Assembly (NCBI GenBank): GCA_002731315.1
Contig: PCBG01000006.1
Location: forward strand, 22,199 to 50,732
DNA: 28,534 nt
Direction: 5' to 3'
From: Rhodospirillaceae bacterium
Lineage (GTDB): Bacteria > Pseudomonadota > Alphaproteobacteria > Puniceispirillales > Puniceispirillaceae
Position 1 is the stretch's first letter. Each line of letters begins with the position of its first letter. Positions 1 to 8,862 of the stretch are shown one piece after another. The translations under genes were made by a program, and so were the position numbers. Under the pieces are notes generated by a model, which was not told where the DNA came from, made no database searches, and worked only from the letters and a program-made list of their open reading frames with translations.

Positions 1-2
1 CT

Positions 3-1640
3 GACACCACCGTATTTGTTGCCCGCGACATCATCACAATGAATGCATCGCGCCCGCATGCCACCCATGTTGCTATTCGTGACGGCCGTATCATAGGTGC
101 CGGCACCGCCGAAGATGCGGAAAGCTGGGGGCCATTCACACTGAATGAGGGTTTTGCCGACAAGGTGCTGGTGCCGGGCTTTGTCGAAGGCCATGCCCAT
201 GCCATGGAAGGCGGAATCTGGGATTTCCCCTATGTCGGATATGAGGACCGGTGGGACCCGTCTGGCAAAAGATGGCGCGGTGCCCAGAGCCTTGATGACG
301 TCATCGCTGTTCTGAAAGAAGCGCAGACCGAACTTGATGATGCCGATACCCCGCTATTTGCCTGGGGTTTTGATCCGATCTATTTTGGTAGTGGCCGCAT
401 GCATACAGGCCATCTTAACGCTGTCTCAACAACCCGTCCCATCATCGTCCTGCATTCGAATGGCCATCTTCTGAACGCCAACAGCCGGTTATTGGACATG
501 GCTGGAATTACCGCTGACACGAATATCTATGGTGTGCTGAAGGATGACACCGGCAACCCGACCGGCGAGCTGATGGAAATGGCGGCTAAATATATGGCCT
601 ATAAACAGACCGGCAATCCATTCTTTGGCGGCATCAACCTGTATTCGCTGCAGCGTTATGGCAATTCCGCGGTGAATTGCGGGGTGACAACCGCCACCGA
701 CCTTTTCGCCACCTTTAATGAAACCTCGCTTGCAGCCTATCTCGAGGCCAGCCAGACCCCGGGGTATGCGCTGCGCCTGATGCCGGCGCTGAACACAATC
801 GAGCAATCCGTCGAAGAGGGTATTGCACTGGCGAAACGCGCCCTTCAGGACAACAATGACCGGCTGCATCACAGGCTGTGCAAGGTGATGACTGACGGGT
901 CCATCCAAGGCTTTACGGCACGGCTGAAATGGCCCGGCTATCATAATGGCAAGCCCAACGGATTATGGAACATGGACCCAGAAGCCCTTGCCGAGCTGAT
1001 TATGAGCTATCACAAGGCCGGGCTGCATCTCCATATCCATACCAATGGTGACGAGGCGTCCGAACTGATGCTGGACGCCATTGAGGCAGCGCAAATCGCC
1101 TGCCCTCGGCCCGACCACCGGCATACGCTGCAGCATTGCCAGATGGCAGATGCCAGCCAGTTCCGCCGCATGGCCAAGCTTGGTGTCTGCAGCAATCTGT
1201 TTGCCAACCATATCTATTACTGGGGTGATGAGCATGCCGCCATCACGATGGGGCCAGACCGGGCGCGCCGCATGGATGCCGCTGGCACCGCCCTGCGCGA
1301 AGGGGTGCATTTCGCCATCCATTCGGATGCCCCGGTGACCCCGATGGCCCCCCTATTCACCGCCTGGTGTGCGGTCAACCGACAGACACGTACCGGGGCC
1401 ATACTGGGGCCGGAAGAGCGGATCAGCGCCGCGGATGCCCTTCATGCCATTACGCTGGGCGCGGCCTATACCCTGCATATGGACCACCTCGTGGGCAGCA
1501 TCGAGCCGGGCAAATATGCCGATTTCGCCGTGCTTGAGGACAGCCCGTTGCAAGTTGCGCCTGAGGCCATTCGCGATATCGGTGTCTGGGGTACCATTTC
1601 CGGCGGCACGCCACATCAGGCGGCTGTGCGTTCGGGATGA
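3..1640 (+). CDS. Amidohydrolase, YtcJ/Amidohydro_3-like (5' partial)
   Basis: This is a metal-dependent amidohydrolase of the YtcJ-like type, probably cytoplasmic, acting on a C-N or ester bond of an unknown substrate. The reading frame is open from base 3 and codes for typical family N-terminal sequence (VFVARDIITMN) before the first ATG at 39, so the real start lies upstream of the window. Numbering from that ATG, the metal motif HAH is at residues 52-54, a Lys in KVMTDG at about 282, a His pair in HLHIH at 332-334, a His in LQHCQ at 366, and the HSD motif with the last metal-ligand Asp at 430. These match the expected ligand set of the superfamily. The C-terminus returns to the small beta domain (GSIEPGKYADFAVLE). 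The last four bases overlap the CobW-like gene, implying translational coupling. The family is clear; the substrate is unknown. Confidence 0.9.
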   Translation, partial: DTTVFVARDIITMNASRPHATHVAIRDGRIIGAGTAEDAESWGPFTLNEGFADKVLVPGFVEGHAHAMEGGIWDFPYVGYEDRWDPSGKRWRGAQSLDDVIAVLKEAQTELDDADTPLFAWGFDPIYFGSGRMHTGHLNAVSTTRPIIVLHSNGHLLNANSRLLDMAGITADTNIYGVLKDDTGNPTGELMEMAAKYMAYKQTGNPFFGGINLYSLQRYGNSAVNCGVTTATDLFATFNETSLAAYLEASQTPGYALRLMPALNTIEQSVEEGIALAKRALQDNNDRLHHRLCKVMTDGSIQGFTARLKWPGYHNGKPNGLWNMDPEALAELIMSYHKAGLHLHIHTNGDEASELMLDAIEAAQIACPRPDHRHTLQHCQMADASQFRRMAKLGVCSNLFANHIYYWGDEHAAITMGPDRARRMDAAGTALREGVHFAIHSDAPVTPMAPLFTAWCAVNRQTRTGAILGPEERISAADALHAITLGAAYTLHMDHLVGSIEPGKYADFAVLEDSPLQVAPEAIRDIGVWGTISGGTPHQAAVRSG

Positions 1641-2584
1641 CACATCCACCTGTCGATTTTACCGTCATTGGAGGATTCCTCGGCACAGGCAAGACAACCC
1701 TGCTTAACCGCATCCTGGCGGCATCGCGGGGTGTCCGCTTTGCGATCCTTGTCAATGATTTTGGAGCGCTGAATATCGACAGGGCGCTGATCCAGCACGA
1801 GGACAGCAGGATCATGCAGCTTGCAAATGGCTGTATCTGCTGTTCACTGGCCGGCGGCCTTGTTGACAGCATGGTGGAGCTGATGCGCCATCGGGATGCC
1901 ATTGATCATATTCTGATCGAGGCAAGCGGTGTTTCATATCCGGGTCGCATCATGGATTTCGCACGCATCGACCCAGATTTGCGTCCAGGATTGACGCTGG
2001 TACTGGTCGATGCCGATAATCTGCGCACTCAAAGCCGGGATACCAGGCTTGCCGAAACCATTACTGCGCAACTCGACAGCGCCGACATGTTTGTGCTGAC
2101 AAAAACAGATATTGCCAGCCCGGAACAGACCGCCTGGACCCGCGACTGGGTAGCAGACCGCGCGCCGCATGCGCCCATTATCAAAAGCCGTCCGGATGAT
2201 GCAATGCTGGTGGCACTATTGACGGAGCTGGCCCCAAAACGATCTGCGCCTGTCAAATCTGGCAAGATCAGCTCCACGCCAGCCCTACACGACCTGTTCA
2301 AAAGTCATGCAATGACTGCAACCCAGCCTGTGGACGAGGCTGCCTTTAGACAAGTTGTCAGCCGTTTCAGCCAGGATCTGCTGCGTGGCAAGGGTTTTGT
2401 GCGTTTTCAGACACACGATGTGGTCTGGCAACAGGCCGGCAAGCTTCTACATCTTGATAAAACAGATCTCGAAGACTCGAGAGAGTCAGAAATAGTGTTG
2501 ATCTCTTCAGACAATCTCGAGACGCTGAAAACTGCCTTTGAAGAACTTGGTTTTGAACAAATTGATGAAAGAAATAGCTATTAG
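1637..2584 (+). CDS. CobW/P47K (G3E) family GTPase, putative metallochaperone
   Basis: This 315-residue protein belongs to the COG0523 G3E GTPases, which handle or insert metal ions (cobalt, zinc, iron or nickel, depending on the subgroup). The Walker A motif GFLGTGKTT is at residues 13-21. The CxCC metal-binding motif (CICC) is at 66-69, an EASG switch element at 95-98, and the guanine-specificity motif TKTD at 155-158. A CobW C-terminal domain follows from about 225, containing KGFVRF. The ATG lies inside the stop of the upstream amidohydrolase (ATGA overlap), so the two are co-translated. The inference is that it supplies or protects the metal of that amidohydrolase. No His-rich loop is visible, which weakens a guess of a nickel-storing subgroup. 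The gene ends facing the importer ATPase gene on the other strand. Confidence 0.9.
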   Translation: MTHPPVDFTVIGGFLGTGKTTLLNRILAASRGVRFAILVNDFGALNIDRALIQHEDSRIMQLANGCICCSLAGGLVDSMVELMRHRDAIDHILIEASGVSYPGRIMDFARIDPDLRPGLTLVLVDADNLRTQSRDTRLAETITAQLDSADMFVLTKTDIASPEQTAWTRDWVADRAPHAPIIKSRPDDAMLVALLTELAPKRSAPVKSGKISSTPALHDLFKSHAMTATQPVDEAAFRQVVSRFSQDLLRGKGFVRFQTHDVVWQQAGKLLHLDKTDLEDSRESEIVLISSDNLETLKTAFEELGFEQIDERNSY

Positions 2585-2660
2585 CCAAATAATCATAAAT
2601 CTAGTTTGGATAAAATCGATCTACGCAATCAAAGCTTTTTAGCCGAAATTTATAGGCGTT
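2585..2660. other. Short convergent intergenic region
   Basis: This 76-base AT-rich gap lies between the stop of the CobW-like gene and the stop of the fused ABC ATPase gene. I see only a 3-bp GCC/GGC pairing and no stem-loop followed by a T-run, so I cannot name a terminator for either gene. Confidence 0.6.
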
Positions 2661-4355
2661 TTATTGCGCATTGATTTGAGGCACAGCATCTAATAAGGCA
2701 CGGCTGTAAGGGTGGCTGGGACAAGAAAAAAATGAGTTCGAATTTTGATGTTCCATTACTTCGCCCATGTACATCACCATTACTTCATCACACATATGAT
2801 AAATGACGCCGAGATCGTGGCTGATAAATAAGTAAGTAAGCTTAAATTTTTCTTGAAGGGATTTCAGTAAATTCAAGGTTTGCGCCTGAACTGCTACATC
2901 AAGTGCTGAAACTGGTTCATCACAGATGATCAAAGACGGCCTTGTTGCAAGTGCTCGCGCAATGCCTATCCGCTGGCGTTGCCCCCCAGAAAATTGGTGT
3001 GGAAAGAGGCCTTTTTGCTCAGGCAATAGACCAACCGCGTTGAAAAGTTCATCAATCATTTCTTCTTGTTCAGGCCTTGTTATATTGCCGGCGTATTGCA
3101 TCGGCTCCCGGACAATGTCAGATGCCCTTAGTCTTGGATTGAGCGACGAATAGGGATCCTGAAAAATAAATTGAATCCCGCGACGGGCGTGGCGAACCTC
3201 TTTTTCGTCTAATCGGCCGAAGTCTTGGCCAGCTAGCTTTATTTCTCCAGACGACCTTTGAATAAGTCTAGCGATAGCAAGTGCAACAGACGTTTTCCCA
3301 GCGCCAGATTCGCCAACTATCCCGAGCGACTTTCCCCTTTCAATATTGAAACTCACGTCTTTCACTGCATTGAATATTTTATAACCTCCGTCTTCGTCCT
3401 TTTGGCGGGTTTGATAAGAAACGGATAGGTTTTTGACAACTAGTGCGGGGATAGTCTTTTCTACAGACTTCTCTTCTTTTTTAGAATTTACGACGACACC
3501 GGGAGTAAATTCGTGGTTTTCACCTTTGATTTCAGGAAGTCTGGATAGGCGCTTATTTGGGTCTGCTGAGATATGAGGAACACAGGCGATTAATCCACGA
3601 GTGTATGGGTGAGACGGGTTGCTGATAACGTCCGCGACACCACCCTCTTCAACCTTTTCTCCCCCATACATAACGAGCATCTTTCTTACCATTTGGGACA
3701 CCACACCCATATCGTGAGTGATCAGTATCAACGCGGTATTGAAGCGCTCTCCCAACTCGTTTAGCAGTGCAAAAATTTCTGCCTGTACAGTTACATCGAG
3801 TGCAGTGGTGGGCTCATCCGCAATCAAAATGGCGGGCTCGCAAGCGAGTGCCATGGCAATCATAACCCGTTGCCTTTGTCCGCCTGACAACTGATGCGGA
3901 TAGTCATTCATTCGATTAGCTGCATTTGGTATTTGAACAGCCTCTAAAAGCTCTACAGTCTTATTAATTGCCTGTTTTTCATCAAGCGCACGATGAATCC
4001 TTAATGCCTCGATGATTTGGTTGCCAATGTTGAAAACTGGGTTCAATGAAGTCATTGGCTCCTGAAAAATCATCGAAATCTCGTTGCCACGTATGAGACG
4101 CAACTCGTGTTCCGGCAACGTAAGCAACTCAATGCCATTGTATTTGATCGAACCACTACAGATTTTACCAAGATTTGGCAGCAATCCCATTAGAGCTAGG
4201 GCGGTCATAGACTTACCACTACCCGACTCGCCAACTATGCCTAATCTGTCACCAGCGTCCAATTGGAACGACATATTTTTAACCACAGTTTTTGGGCCGC
4301 TTTTAGTTGGAAATTCAACAGTTAACCCTTCAACTTCTAGTAACTTGTTTTTCAT
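2661..4355 (-). CDS. ABC transporter ATPase, two fused NBDs (DppD-DppF type)
   Basis: This 564-residue protein fuses the two nucleotide-binding subunits of a peptide/opine/nickel-type importer. It powers uptake through the two permeases encoded upstream in the same run. The first NBD has Walker A GESGSGKS at 42-49, signature LSGGQ at 156-160, Walker B ILIADEP at 176-182 and the H-loop His at 214. The second NBD has GESGAGKT at 348-355, FSGGQ at 455-459 and LIICDEP at 475-481. The linker is Lys/Glu-rich (about 285-305). The Cys-containing tails that usually follow each NBD in OppD/OppF-like proteins are missing: both halves end soon after the [10 protein letters not shown] and [10 protein letters not shown] elements. 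It starts two bases after the stop of the permease gene. Intact and very likely functional; the ligand is not deducible. Confidence 0.95.
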   Translation of the reverse strand: MKNKLLEVEGLTVEFPTKSGPKTVVKNMSFQLDAGDRLGIVGESGSGKSMTALALMGLLPNLGKICSGSIKYNGIELLTLPEHELRLIRGNEISMIFQEPMTSLNPVFNIGNQIIEALRIHRALDEKQAINKTVELLEAVQIPNAANRMNDYPHQLSGGQRQRVMIAMALACEPAILIADEPTTALDVTVQAEIFALLNELGERFNTALILITHDMGVVSQMVRKMLVMYGGEKVEEGGVADVISNPSHPYTRGLIACVPHISADPNKRLSRLPEIKGENHEFTPGVVVNSKKEEKSVEKTIPALVVKNLSVSYQTRQKDEDGGYKIFNAVKDVSFNIERGKSLGIVGESGAGKTSVALAIARLIQRSSGEIKLAGQDFGRLDEKEVRHARRGIQFIFQDPYSSLNPRLRASDIVREPMQYAGNITRPEQEEMIDELFNAVGLLPEQKGLFPHQFSGGQRQRIGIARALATRPSLIICDEPVSALDVAVQAQTLNLLKSLQEKFKLTYLFISHDLGVIYHMCDEVMVMYMGEVMEHQNSNSFFSCPSHPYSRALLDAVPQINAQ

Positions 4356-4357
4356 AT

Positions 4358-5257
4358 CTATCTCTGGCGCAACTTTGGATTTAGAGCATCATTCAACCCG
4401 TCTCCAATTAATGAAATCGACAAAACCGTTATGAAAATTGCCAATCCTGGAATCGTAACAGTGTAGCTTGCATCCAAAATATACGGGCGATTTGATCCGA
4501 TTATTTGGCCCCAACTGACTACGTTAGGATCACTAAGGCCTAGAAAGGCTAAGCCAGCTTCAAAAAGTATAGCCGAGCCAACCATCAACGCAGCTTGTAC
4601 AATGATAGGAGGTAAAGCATTTGGGAGTATTACTTTCGTTATTAGGATAAAATGGGATGCGCCAGCGGATCTAGAAGCTGTAACGTATTCCAATTCTCTA
4701 ATCCTTAGGAATTCAGACCTCGTTATCCGAGCGACCGCCGTCCAGCTCACAATGCCAATTGCTATAGTAACAACTACCAGTGTGGCGCCAAAAAGCGCGA
4801 CAATAACCATTGAAAAAAGGAGAGTAGGTAAAACTTGAAAGAACTCTGTAATACGCATCAGGATTTCTTCAGCAAATCCTCGGTAGTAACCCGCCAAAGC
4901 TCCAACGGTTATACCTATAAAAACGCTCATTGCGGCTGCTACCAGCCCGATCGTCAAGCTTACACGGCCTCCATTCAGGATCCCAGCCAACAAGTCACGG
5001 CCTAAATAATCTGTCCCCAAAATAAAACCGTCGTGTCCCGGTGGAGTAAATGGTGCCCAAACCATTTCAAACGGGTCAGTGGTGTATATTAGAGGCCCAA
5101 TCAAAGTAGCGGTGACTATTATTGATAATACTAGGCAGGCCAAGGTGGCTGCGTGGTTTCCAAGAAACATATTGAGCATCTCATGCATTGGATGCTTTGG
5201 CTTACCGCCTGCCACTCTCATGACCTGCGGCGTTTGATCATTCTTAATTTCAGTCAT
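4358..5257 (-). CDS. ABC transporter permease, DppC type
   Basis: This 299-residue inner-membrane subunit of a family-5 importer has an N-terminal cytoplasmic tail of about 35 residues. The first membrane helix is at about 36-58. The family motif GTDYLGRDLL starts at 81, and the EAA-type coupling loop, which contacts the ATPase, is at about 194-214 (ASRSAGASHFILITKVILP). Further hydrophobic segments fill 101-170 and the C-terminal 70 residues. Its ATG overlaps the stop of the DppB-type gene by four bases, and it is followed after two bases by the ATPase gene, so the three proteins are made from one message. Base composition is more AT-rich than in the enzyme genes at 8-13 kb. Confidence 0.94.
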   Translation of the reverse strand: MTEIKNDQTPQVMRVAGGKPKHPMHEMLNMFLGNHAATLACLVLSIIVTATLIGPLIYTTDPFEMVWAPFTPPGHDGFILGTDYLGRDLLAGILNGGRVSLTIGLVAAAMSVFIGITVGALAGYYRGFAEEILMRITEFFQVLPTLLFSMVIVALFGATLVVVTIAIGIVSWTAVARITRSEFLRIRELEYVTASRSAGASHFILITKVILPNALPPIIVQAALMVGSAILFEAGLAFLGLSDPNVVSWGQIIGSNRPYILDASYTVTIPGLAIFITVLSISLIGDGLNDALNPKLRQR

Positions 5258-6249
5258 TTGTTTCCTGTTCGGATGCGAGGGTCTATCAATCGAAGGGCTA
5301 AATCGGTTAGAAGATTCCCAACTATCACAACAAGAGCAGAGAAAAAGAGTATCCCCAGAATTGTTGGGGTGTCACGGGCAAGAATTGATTGTAATGCTAA
5401 CGTTCCAAGGCCTGGCCAACTAAATACGGTCTCGACGAGAACTGCTCCAGATACCACTGCAGAGAATTGCAAACCGGCGAGAGTTACAACCGGCCCCATA
5501 GAATTTTTCAACGCGTGCTTGTACACAACTTCGCGTTCAGTTAGGCCCTTCGCTCTCGCCGTCCTTATGTAATCCGCACCCAACACCTCAAGCATGCTAG
5601 CTCTACAGAGGCGACTATAAAGCGCTAGAAAAATAGACGCTAATGTCACCGCGGGTAAAAAAAGGTGGTGCAGAATATCCAGCCACTGTGACCAAATAGA
5701 TGCTTCTATCAGCCGGGCGTCCATCATACCTGCGACCGGAAATAATGGCATCAACAGTGATAGTCCGATCAACAGCATAATGCCTGTCCAAAACACTGGC
5801 GCGGAATAGCCAAAAAGTGCAAGGAGCGTTACAAAGTGGCTAAAAAGACCATTTGGTCTTTTCGCAGAAATTACGCCTAGAATGACTCCAACAACGAGCG
5901 CGAGAAGCTGAGCAGTAAAAACTAACAACAGCGTAGCTGGAAGTCTTTCTGCAATTAAGCCGGTAACAGGAGTGTTGAAGAAAAAGCTATAGCCAAAATC
6001 AAGCTGCACAACATTGCCTATATAAAGGCCCAGCTGCACGAAGAATGGCTTATCCAGCCCGTAATCCGAACGGATTTTGGCCATCACCTCTTCAGTGGCC
6101 CCCCCCATATCACCGGCAATGGTATCGGCAATATCGCCAGGGGCTATGTGGATCAAAACGAAATTTAGAACAACAACCGCAACAAGTAGGGCAACAGCGT
6201 ATGCTATACGGACAGCTGCTTGTTTAAAAAAATCCACAGATGGCCTCAT
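5254..6249 (-). CDS. ABC transporter permease, DppB type
   Basis: This 331-residue partner of the DppC-type permease forms the membrane channel of the importer. A first transmembrane helix lies at about 13-35, followed by the periplasmic region with IAPGDIADTIAGD that is typical of DppB proteins. Several helices then lead to the EAA coupling loop at about 230-254 (RTARAKGLTEREVVYKHALK). It ends with LRLIDPRIR, common in this family. It is preceded by 101 bases holding a strong hairpin after the binding-protein gene, and overlaps the next gene by four bases. Expression should be coupled to the rest of the transporter but perhaps lower than that of the binding protein because of the hairpin. 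Confidence 0.94.
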   Translation of the reverse strand: MRPSVDFFKQAAVRIAYAVALLVAVVVLNFVLIHIAPGDIADTIAGDMGGATEEVMAKIRSDYGLDKPFFVQLGLYIGNVVQLDFGYSFFFNTPVTGLIAERLPATLLLVFTAQLLALVVGVILGVISAKRPNGLFSHFVTLLALFGYSAPVFWTGIMLLIGLSLLMPLFPVAGMMDARLIEASIWSQWLDILHHLFLPAVTLASIFLALYSRLCRASMLEVLGADYIRTARAKGLTEREVVYKHALKNSMGPVVTLAGLQFSAVVSGAVLVETVFSWPGLGTLALQSILARDTPTILGILFFSALVVIVGNLLTDLALRLIDPRIRTGNK

Positions 6250-6305
6250 AAAAAACAGGCAAAAAACAAAACATCAACTTAACTATATACGACGACCAAC
6301 AATAA

Positions 6306-6336
6306 TGCCGTGCGCCACGAAAGGTGGCACACGGCA
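6306..6336 (-). terminator. Intra-operon hairpin after the first binding-protein gene
   Basis: Read on the minus strand, a 13-bp stem (arms 6336-6324 and 6318-6306) closes a 5-base loop (CTTTC). All pairs are Watson-Crick except one T-G wobble at 6329/6313. The wobble would be an A-C mismatch on the other strand, so the structure favours the minus-strand transcript. It starts 14 bases after the stop of the binding-protein gene and lies 56 bases before the permease start. There is only TTATTGTT after it, not a clean T-run. It is therefore better read as an attenuator or 3'-end stabiliser that raises binding protein over permease than as a full terminator. Confidence 0.7.
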
Positions 6337-6350
6337 GATTGGTACAACAT

Positions 6351-7937
6351 CTACTTCAGATAGACCCTATCCAGAGGCGAGACGGTGGCCCATATACCGA
6401 CCGGTGCGTTGCCAACCTTTTCTGAGTATATAGTGTGATACGGCAACGCATAGGTATGATACACCGGCACATCCTCAGCCACGAGCTTCTGGAATTCTGA
6501 ATAGAGTGCCTTGCGCTTATTAGCATCAGTTTCACTGCCAGCCATATCCATCAGTTCGTCAACACGCGCATTTGAATAGGACTGTGTGTTTGACCAGATC
6601 ACACCTTTCTTGATGTTGCTGGTCTGGTAGGTGCGATGCACGCCAATCACTGGGTCACCCCAGTTAAAGACAACATCCCAGGTCATTTCGAAATCATGAC
6701 CACCGACACGCTTTGCCCAGGTCGGGAAGTCCGGTGAGGAACGGATCACGATATCAATACCAACCTTCTTCAGCTGCGGCTTGACATATTCGGCCTGCGC
6801 TTTGATGCCTGCCCAGCCGTAATCAACAGTCAGCTGGAAACGATTGCCGTCGTCACCACGTGGGTATCCGGCCTCGTCAAGAAGGGCGTTCGCCTTGTCC
6901 AGGTCAAGATCATAGCGCTCTACATTCGGCTCGTAGAAAGGCGATCCGGGATGGATGCCGGTCAGGGCTGGAGTCGATGTGCCAAGCATGATGGCCTTGT
7001 TGACGAAGTCGCGGTCAATAGCATAGGCGATCGCCTGACGCACCTTCTTGTCACCAACCGGGCCGTCTGAAACCGTGTTAAACGCCAGCCAGGCAATTGG
7101 ACCGATCGCGGCATAAGCAACGCCGTCACTGGTCGCCGTGACGCCAGACGCTTTTTTCATGCGATTGATATCCCGCGGGTTCTGTTCAAAGCCGCTGAGA
7201 TGCGCCTCGCCATTTTCCAGCGCGATCATCCGTGCCGAACCATCCTTGATGATCCGCATCACGATCTTGTCCAGATAAGGACGCCCGTCGATGAAGAAAT
7301 CGTCATTGCGCTCGAGGATGATGTGCTGGTCACGCTTGAATTCAACAAGCTTGAATGGACCGGAACCCACAACACCTTCGGAATTTGCCGGATGTGATTT
7401 CGGGTCCTGGCCATCGCCATAGACATGCTCCGGTATGATCGGCAGCAGCTGTGATGACATAGCCAGAAGCAGAGCCGGATGCGGCTTGCTCAACTTGATG
7501 ACTGCAGTATGGTCATCAGGTGTTTCGACAGTTTCGACTGGCGCATACATGGTCTTAAAAGGGTGGTTTTCCTTGACCGTCTTGATAGAGAAAGCCACAT
7601 CGGATGACTTGATTGGCGCGCCATCATGGAAGGTGGCTCCCTTTACAAGGTTCAGCGTCACGGTAAGACCATCAGCCGACACATCCCAGCTTTCAGCCAG
7701 GTAGGGTTGTGGAGTCCAGTCTTCATCATAGCGCAAAGGCGCCGCAAACAACTGGTTCCCTGGCTCACCCGTCGCAATACCTGACTGCACGGCCGGGTTC
7801 AGGTGTCTTGGTGTGTTCTGCACCGCCCAGATCAGCGTGCCACCACGCTTTGCACCATCATCTGCAATTGCTGATCCAGCCTGCAATGTCAGTGAAAGGA
7901 CAGCGGCCGCGGATGCAGCAACTAGTTTCTTGATCAT
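6351..7937 (-). CDS. ABC transporter substrate-binding protein, family 5
   Basis: This 528-residue periplasmic binding protein of the peptide/nickel/opine class captures the solute for the importer encoded just downstream. It has a Sec signal peptide: MIKK, a hydrophobic core, and a likely cleavage site after AIA at residue 25. No lipobox Cys is present, so it is a soluble periplasmic protein. The mature part begins RGGTLIWAVQ, and carries the family pattern LAESWDVSADGLTVTLNL and the DVAFSIKTV segment. The later KKVRQAIAYAIDRDFV element is also diagnostic. The ATG at 7937 has a strong ribosome site (AGGGGGA on the minus strand). GC content in a sampled line (55% at 6901-6960) is closer to the upstream enzymes than to parts of the permease genes. 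The ligand class cannot be fixed by eye. Confidence 0.95.
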   Translation of the reverse strand: MIKKLVAASAAAVLSLTLQAGSAIADDGAKRGGTLIWAVQNTPRHLNPAVQSGIATGEPGNQLFAAPLRYDEDWTPQPYLAESWDVSADGLTVTLNLVKGATFHDGAPIKSSDVAFSIKTVKENHPFKTMYAPVETVETPDDHTAVIKLSKPHPALLLAMSSQLLPIIPEHVYGDGQDPKSHPANSEGVVGSGPFKLVEFKRDQHIILERNDDFFIDGRPYLDKIVMRIIKDGSARMIALENGEAHLSGFEQNPRDINRMKKASGVTATSDGVAYAAIGPIAWLAFNTVSDGPVGDKKVRQAIAYAIDRDFVNKAIMLGTSTPALTGIHPGSPFYEPNVERYDLDLDKANALLDEAGYPRGDDGNRFQLTVDYGWAGIKAQAEYVKPQLKKVGIDIVIRSSPDFPTWAKRVGGHDFEMTWDVVFNWGDPVIGVHRTYQTSNIKKGVIWSNTQSYSNARVDELMDMAGSETDANKRKALYSEFQKLVAEDVPVYHTYALPYHTIYSEKVGNAPVGIWATVSPLDRVYLK

Positions 7938-8061
7938 AATGAATCCCCCTGTGGATAAGTCTAAAAAAGAATCCTATCATCGACAGTTGCCAATAAAACG
8001 ACATCTTTCAAGAATAAAAGTATCTTGCTTCACCATGTAGAATCAGAACGTCCCTAACGGA
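7938..8061 (-). promoter_or_regulatory. Gap before the first importer genes
   Basis: These 124 bases separate the cyclase stop from the binding-protein start on the minus strand. The half near the ATG holds the AGGGGGA ribosome site. The middle is AT-rich and could hold a promoter, but I could not find a convincing pair of -35 and -10 boxes. Whether the importer has its own promoter or is read through from the enzyme genes is open. Confidence 0.35.
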
Positions 8062-8067
8062 TTAGGG
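8052..8067 (-). repeat. Small inverted repeat at the cyclase stop codon
   Basis: CCCTAA (8052-8057) and TTAGGG (8062-8067) form a perfect 6-bp inverted repeat with a 4-base loop, and the TAA stop of the cyclase gene lies within one arm. No T-run follows on the minus strand, so terminator activity would be weak at best. Confidence 0.4.
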
Positions 8068-8862
8068 CACGAGCGCAAGAACCCGCAGCGGGCTTCCCGT
8101 GCCTTGCCTGATTTTCAGCGGGGCTGCGACAAGAACGGCCCCGGTGGGCGGCAGCTTATCAAGATTGGCAAGGCATTGCAGCCCATACCGCCCGGCCCCG
8201 TGCAGAATATAATGCGCCGGATAAGGCGGGTCCGAATGCGCGCCCTGACCAGCATCTGTGCCGACAGTTTCGGTACCAAACCCGATGATATCGCGCTGTT
8301 CAACAAGGAAACGGATCGCCGCCGTATCCGGACCAGGGGAATGGGCGCCATCCGCCCTCAAATTGATATAGTCGGCACCGCCGCGGCGGGACCACCCTGT
8401 ACGCATCAGCACCCAGCTCTGCGGTGGAATCATGCCATGCGCCGCTTCAAAAGCCTCAATCTTGGCGACATCCATCTCGTAATCATCATCGGCGTCTGAT
8501 TCGGCCTCACAATCAATGACGCAAACCTGGCCCACGAGTTTCTGGACCGGCAGCGTATCCGTCGTATTGTTCGGCAGGTCGCGGCCGCTGATCCAGTGGA
8601 TTGGCGCGTCGAAGTGGGTGCCCGCATGTTCACCAAGCGAAATATTATGCCAGTGCCAGGCTGGCCCGCGCGCATCATATCGCGAGATTTCCTCCATACG
8701 GAACGGGGCGCATTGGCCAAATTCCGGCGGCAGGACAATGATCGGAAAATCAGGATCCAGCCGGTGCGTCAAATCAACGACCTGCACATCGCCGCTGGTG
8801 AGGCCGGTTGCAAGATCGGCCAGTAGGCGGGTTGCATCTGCGTGCGCGTCTTTGCTGGTCAT
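8062..8862 (-). CDS. Cyclase-family hydrolase (kynurenine formamidase-like)
   Basis: This 266-residue protein is of the metal-dependent cyclase family (PF04199), whose members hydrolyse formamides, cyclic imides or lactone-like substrates. The diagnostic metal motif HAGTHFDAPIHW is at residues 79-90, containing the H-x3-H-x-D and following His. Other family marks are VVDLTHRLDPDFP near residue 28, MRTGW, the GTETVGTDAG element and the closing pattern PLKIRQGTGSPLRVLALVP. The length is typical. Its ATG overlaps the stop of the DUF35-SDR gene by four bases, so it belongs to the CoA-ester operon above it. It is likely to open a ring or release a small acid in that pathway; the exact substrate is inference and may well not be formylkynurenine. 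Confidence 0.9.
   Translation of the reverse strand: MTSKDAHADATRLLADLATGLTSGDVQVVDLTHRLDPDFPIIVLPPEFGQCAPFRMEEISRYDARGPAWHWHNISLGEHAGTHFDAPIHWISGRDLPNNTTDTLPVQKLVGQVCVIDCEAESDADDDYEMDVAKIEAFEAAHGMIPPQSWVLMRTGWSRRGGADYINLRADGAHSPGPDTAAIRFLVEQRDIIGFGTETVGTDAGQGAHSDPPYPAHYILHGAGRYGLQCLANLDKLPPTGAVLVAAPLKIRQGTGSPLRVLALVP

Noticed and set aside
8052..8067. CCCTAA/TTAGGG repeat as the end of the CoA-ester operon
   Set aside because: Only 6 bp with no T-run on the minus strand, so it does not show that transcription stops before the importer genes.
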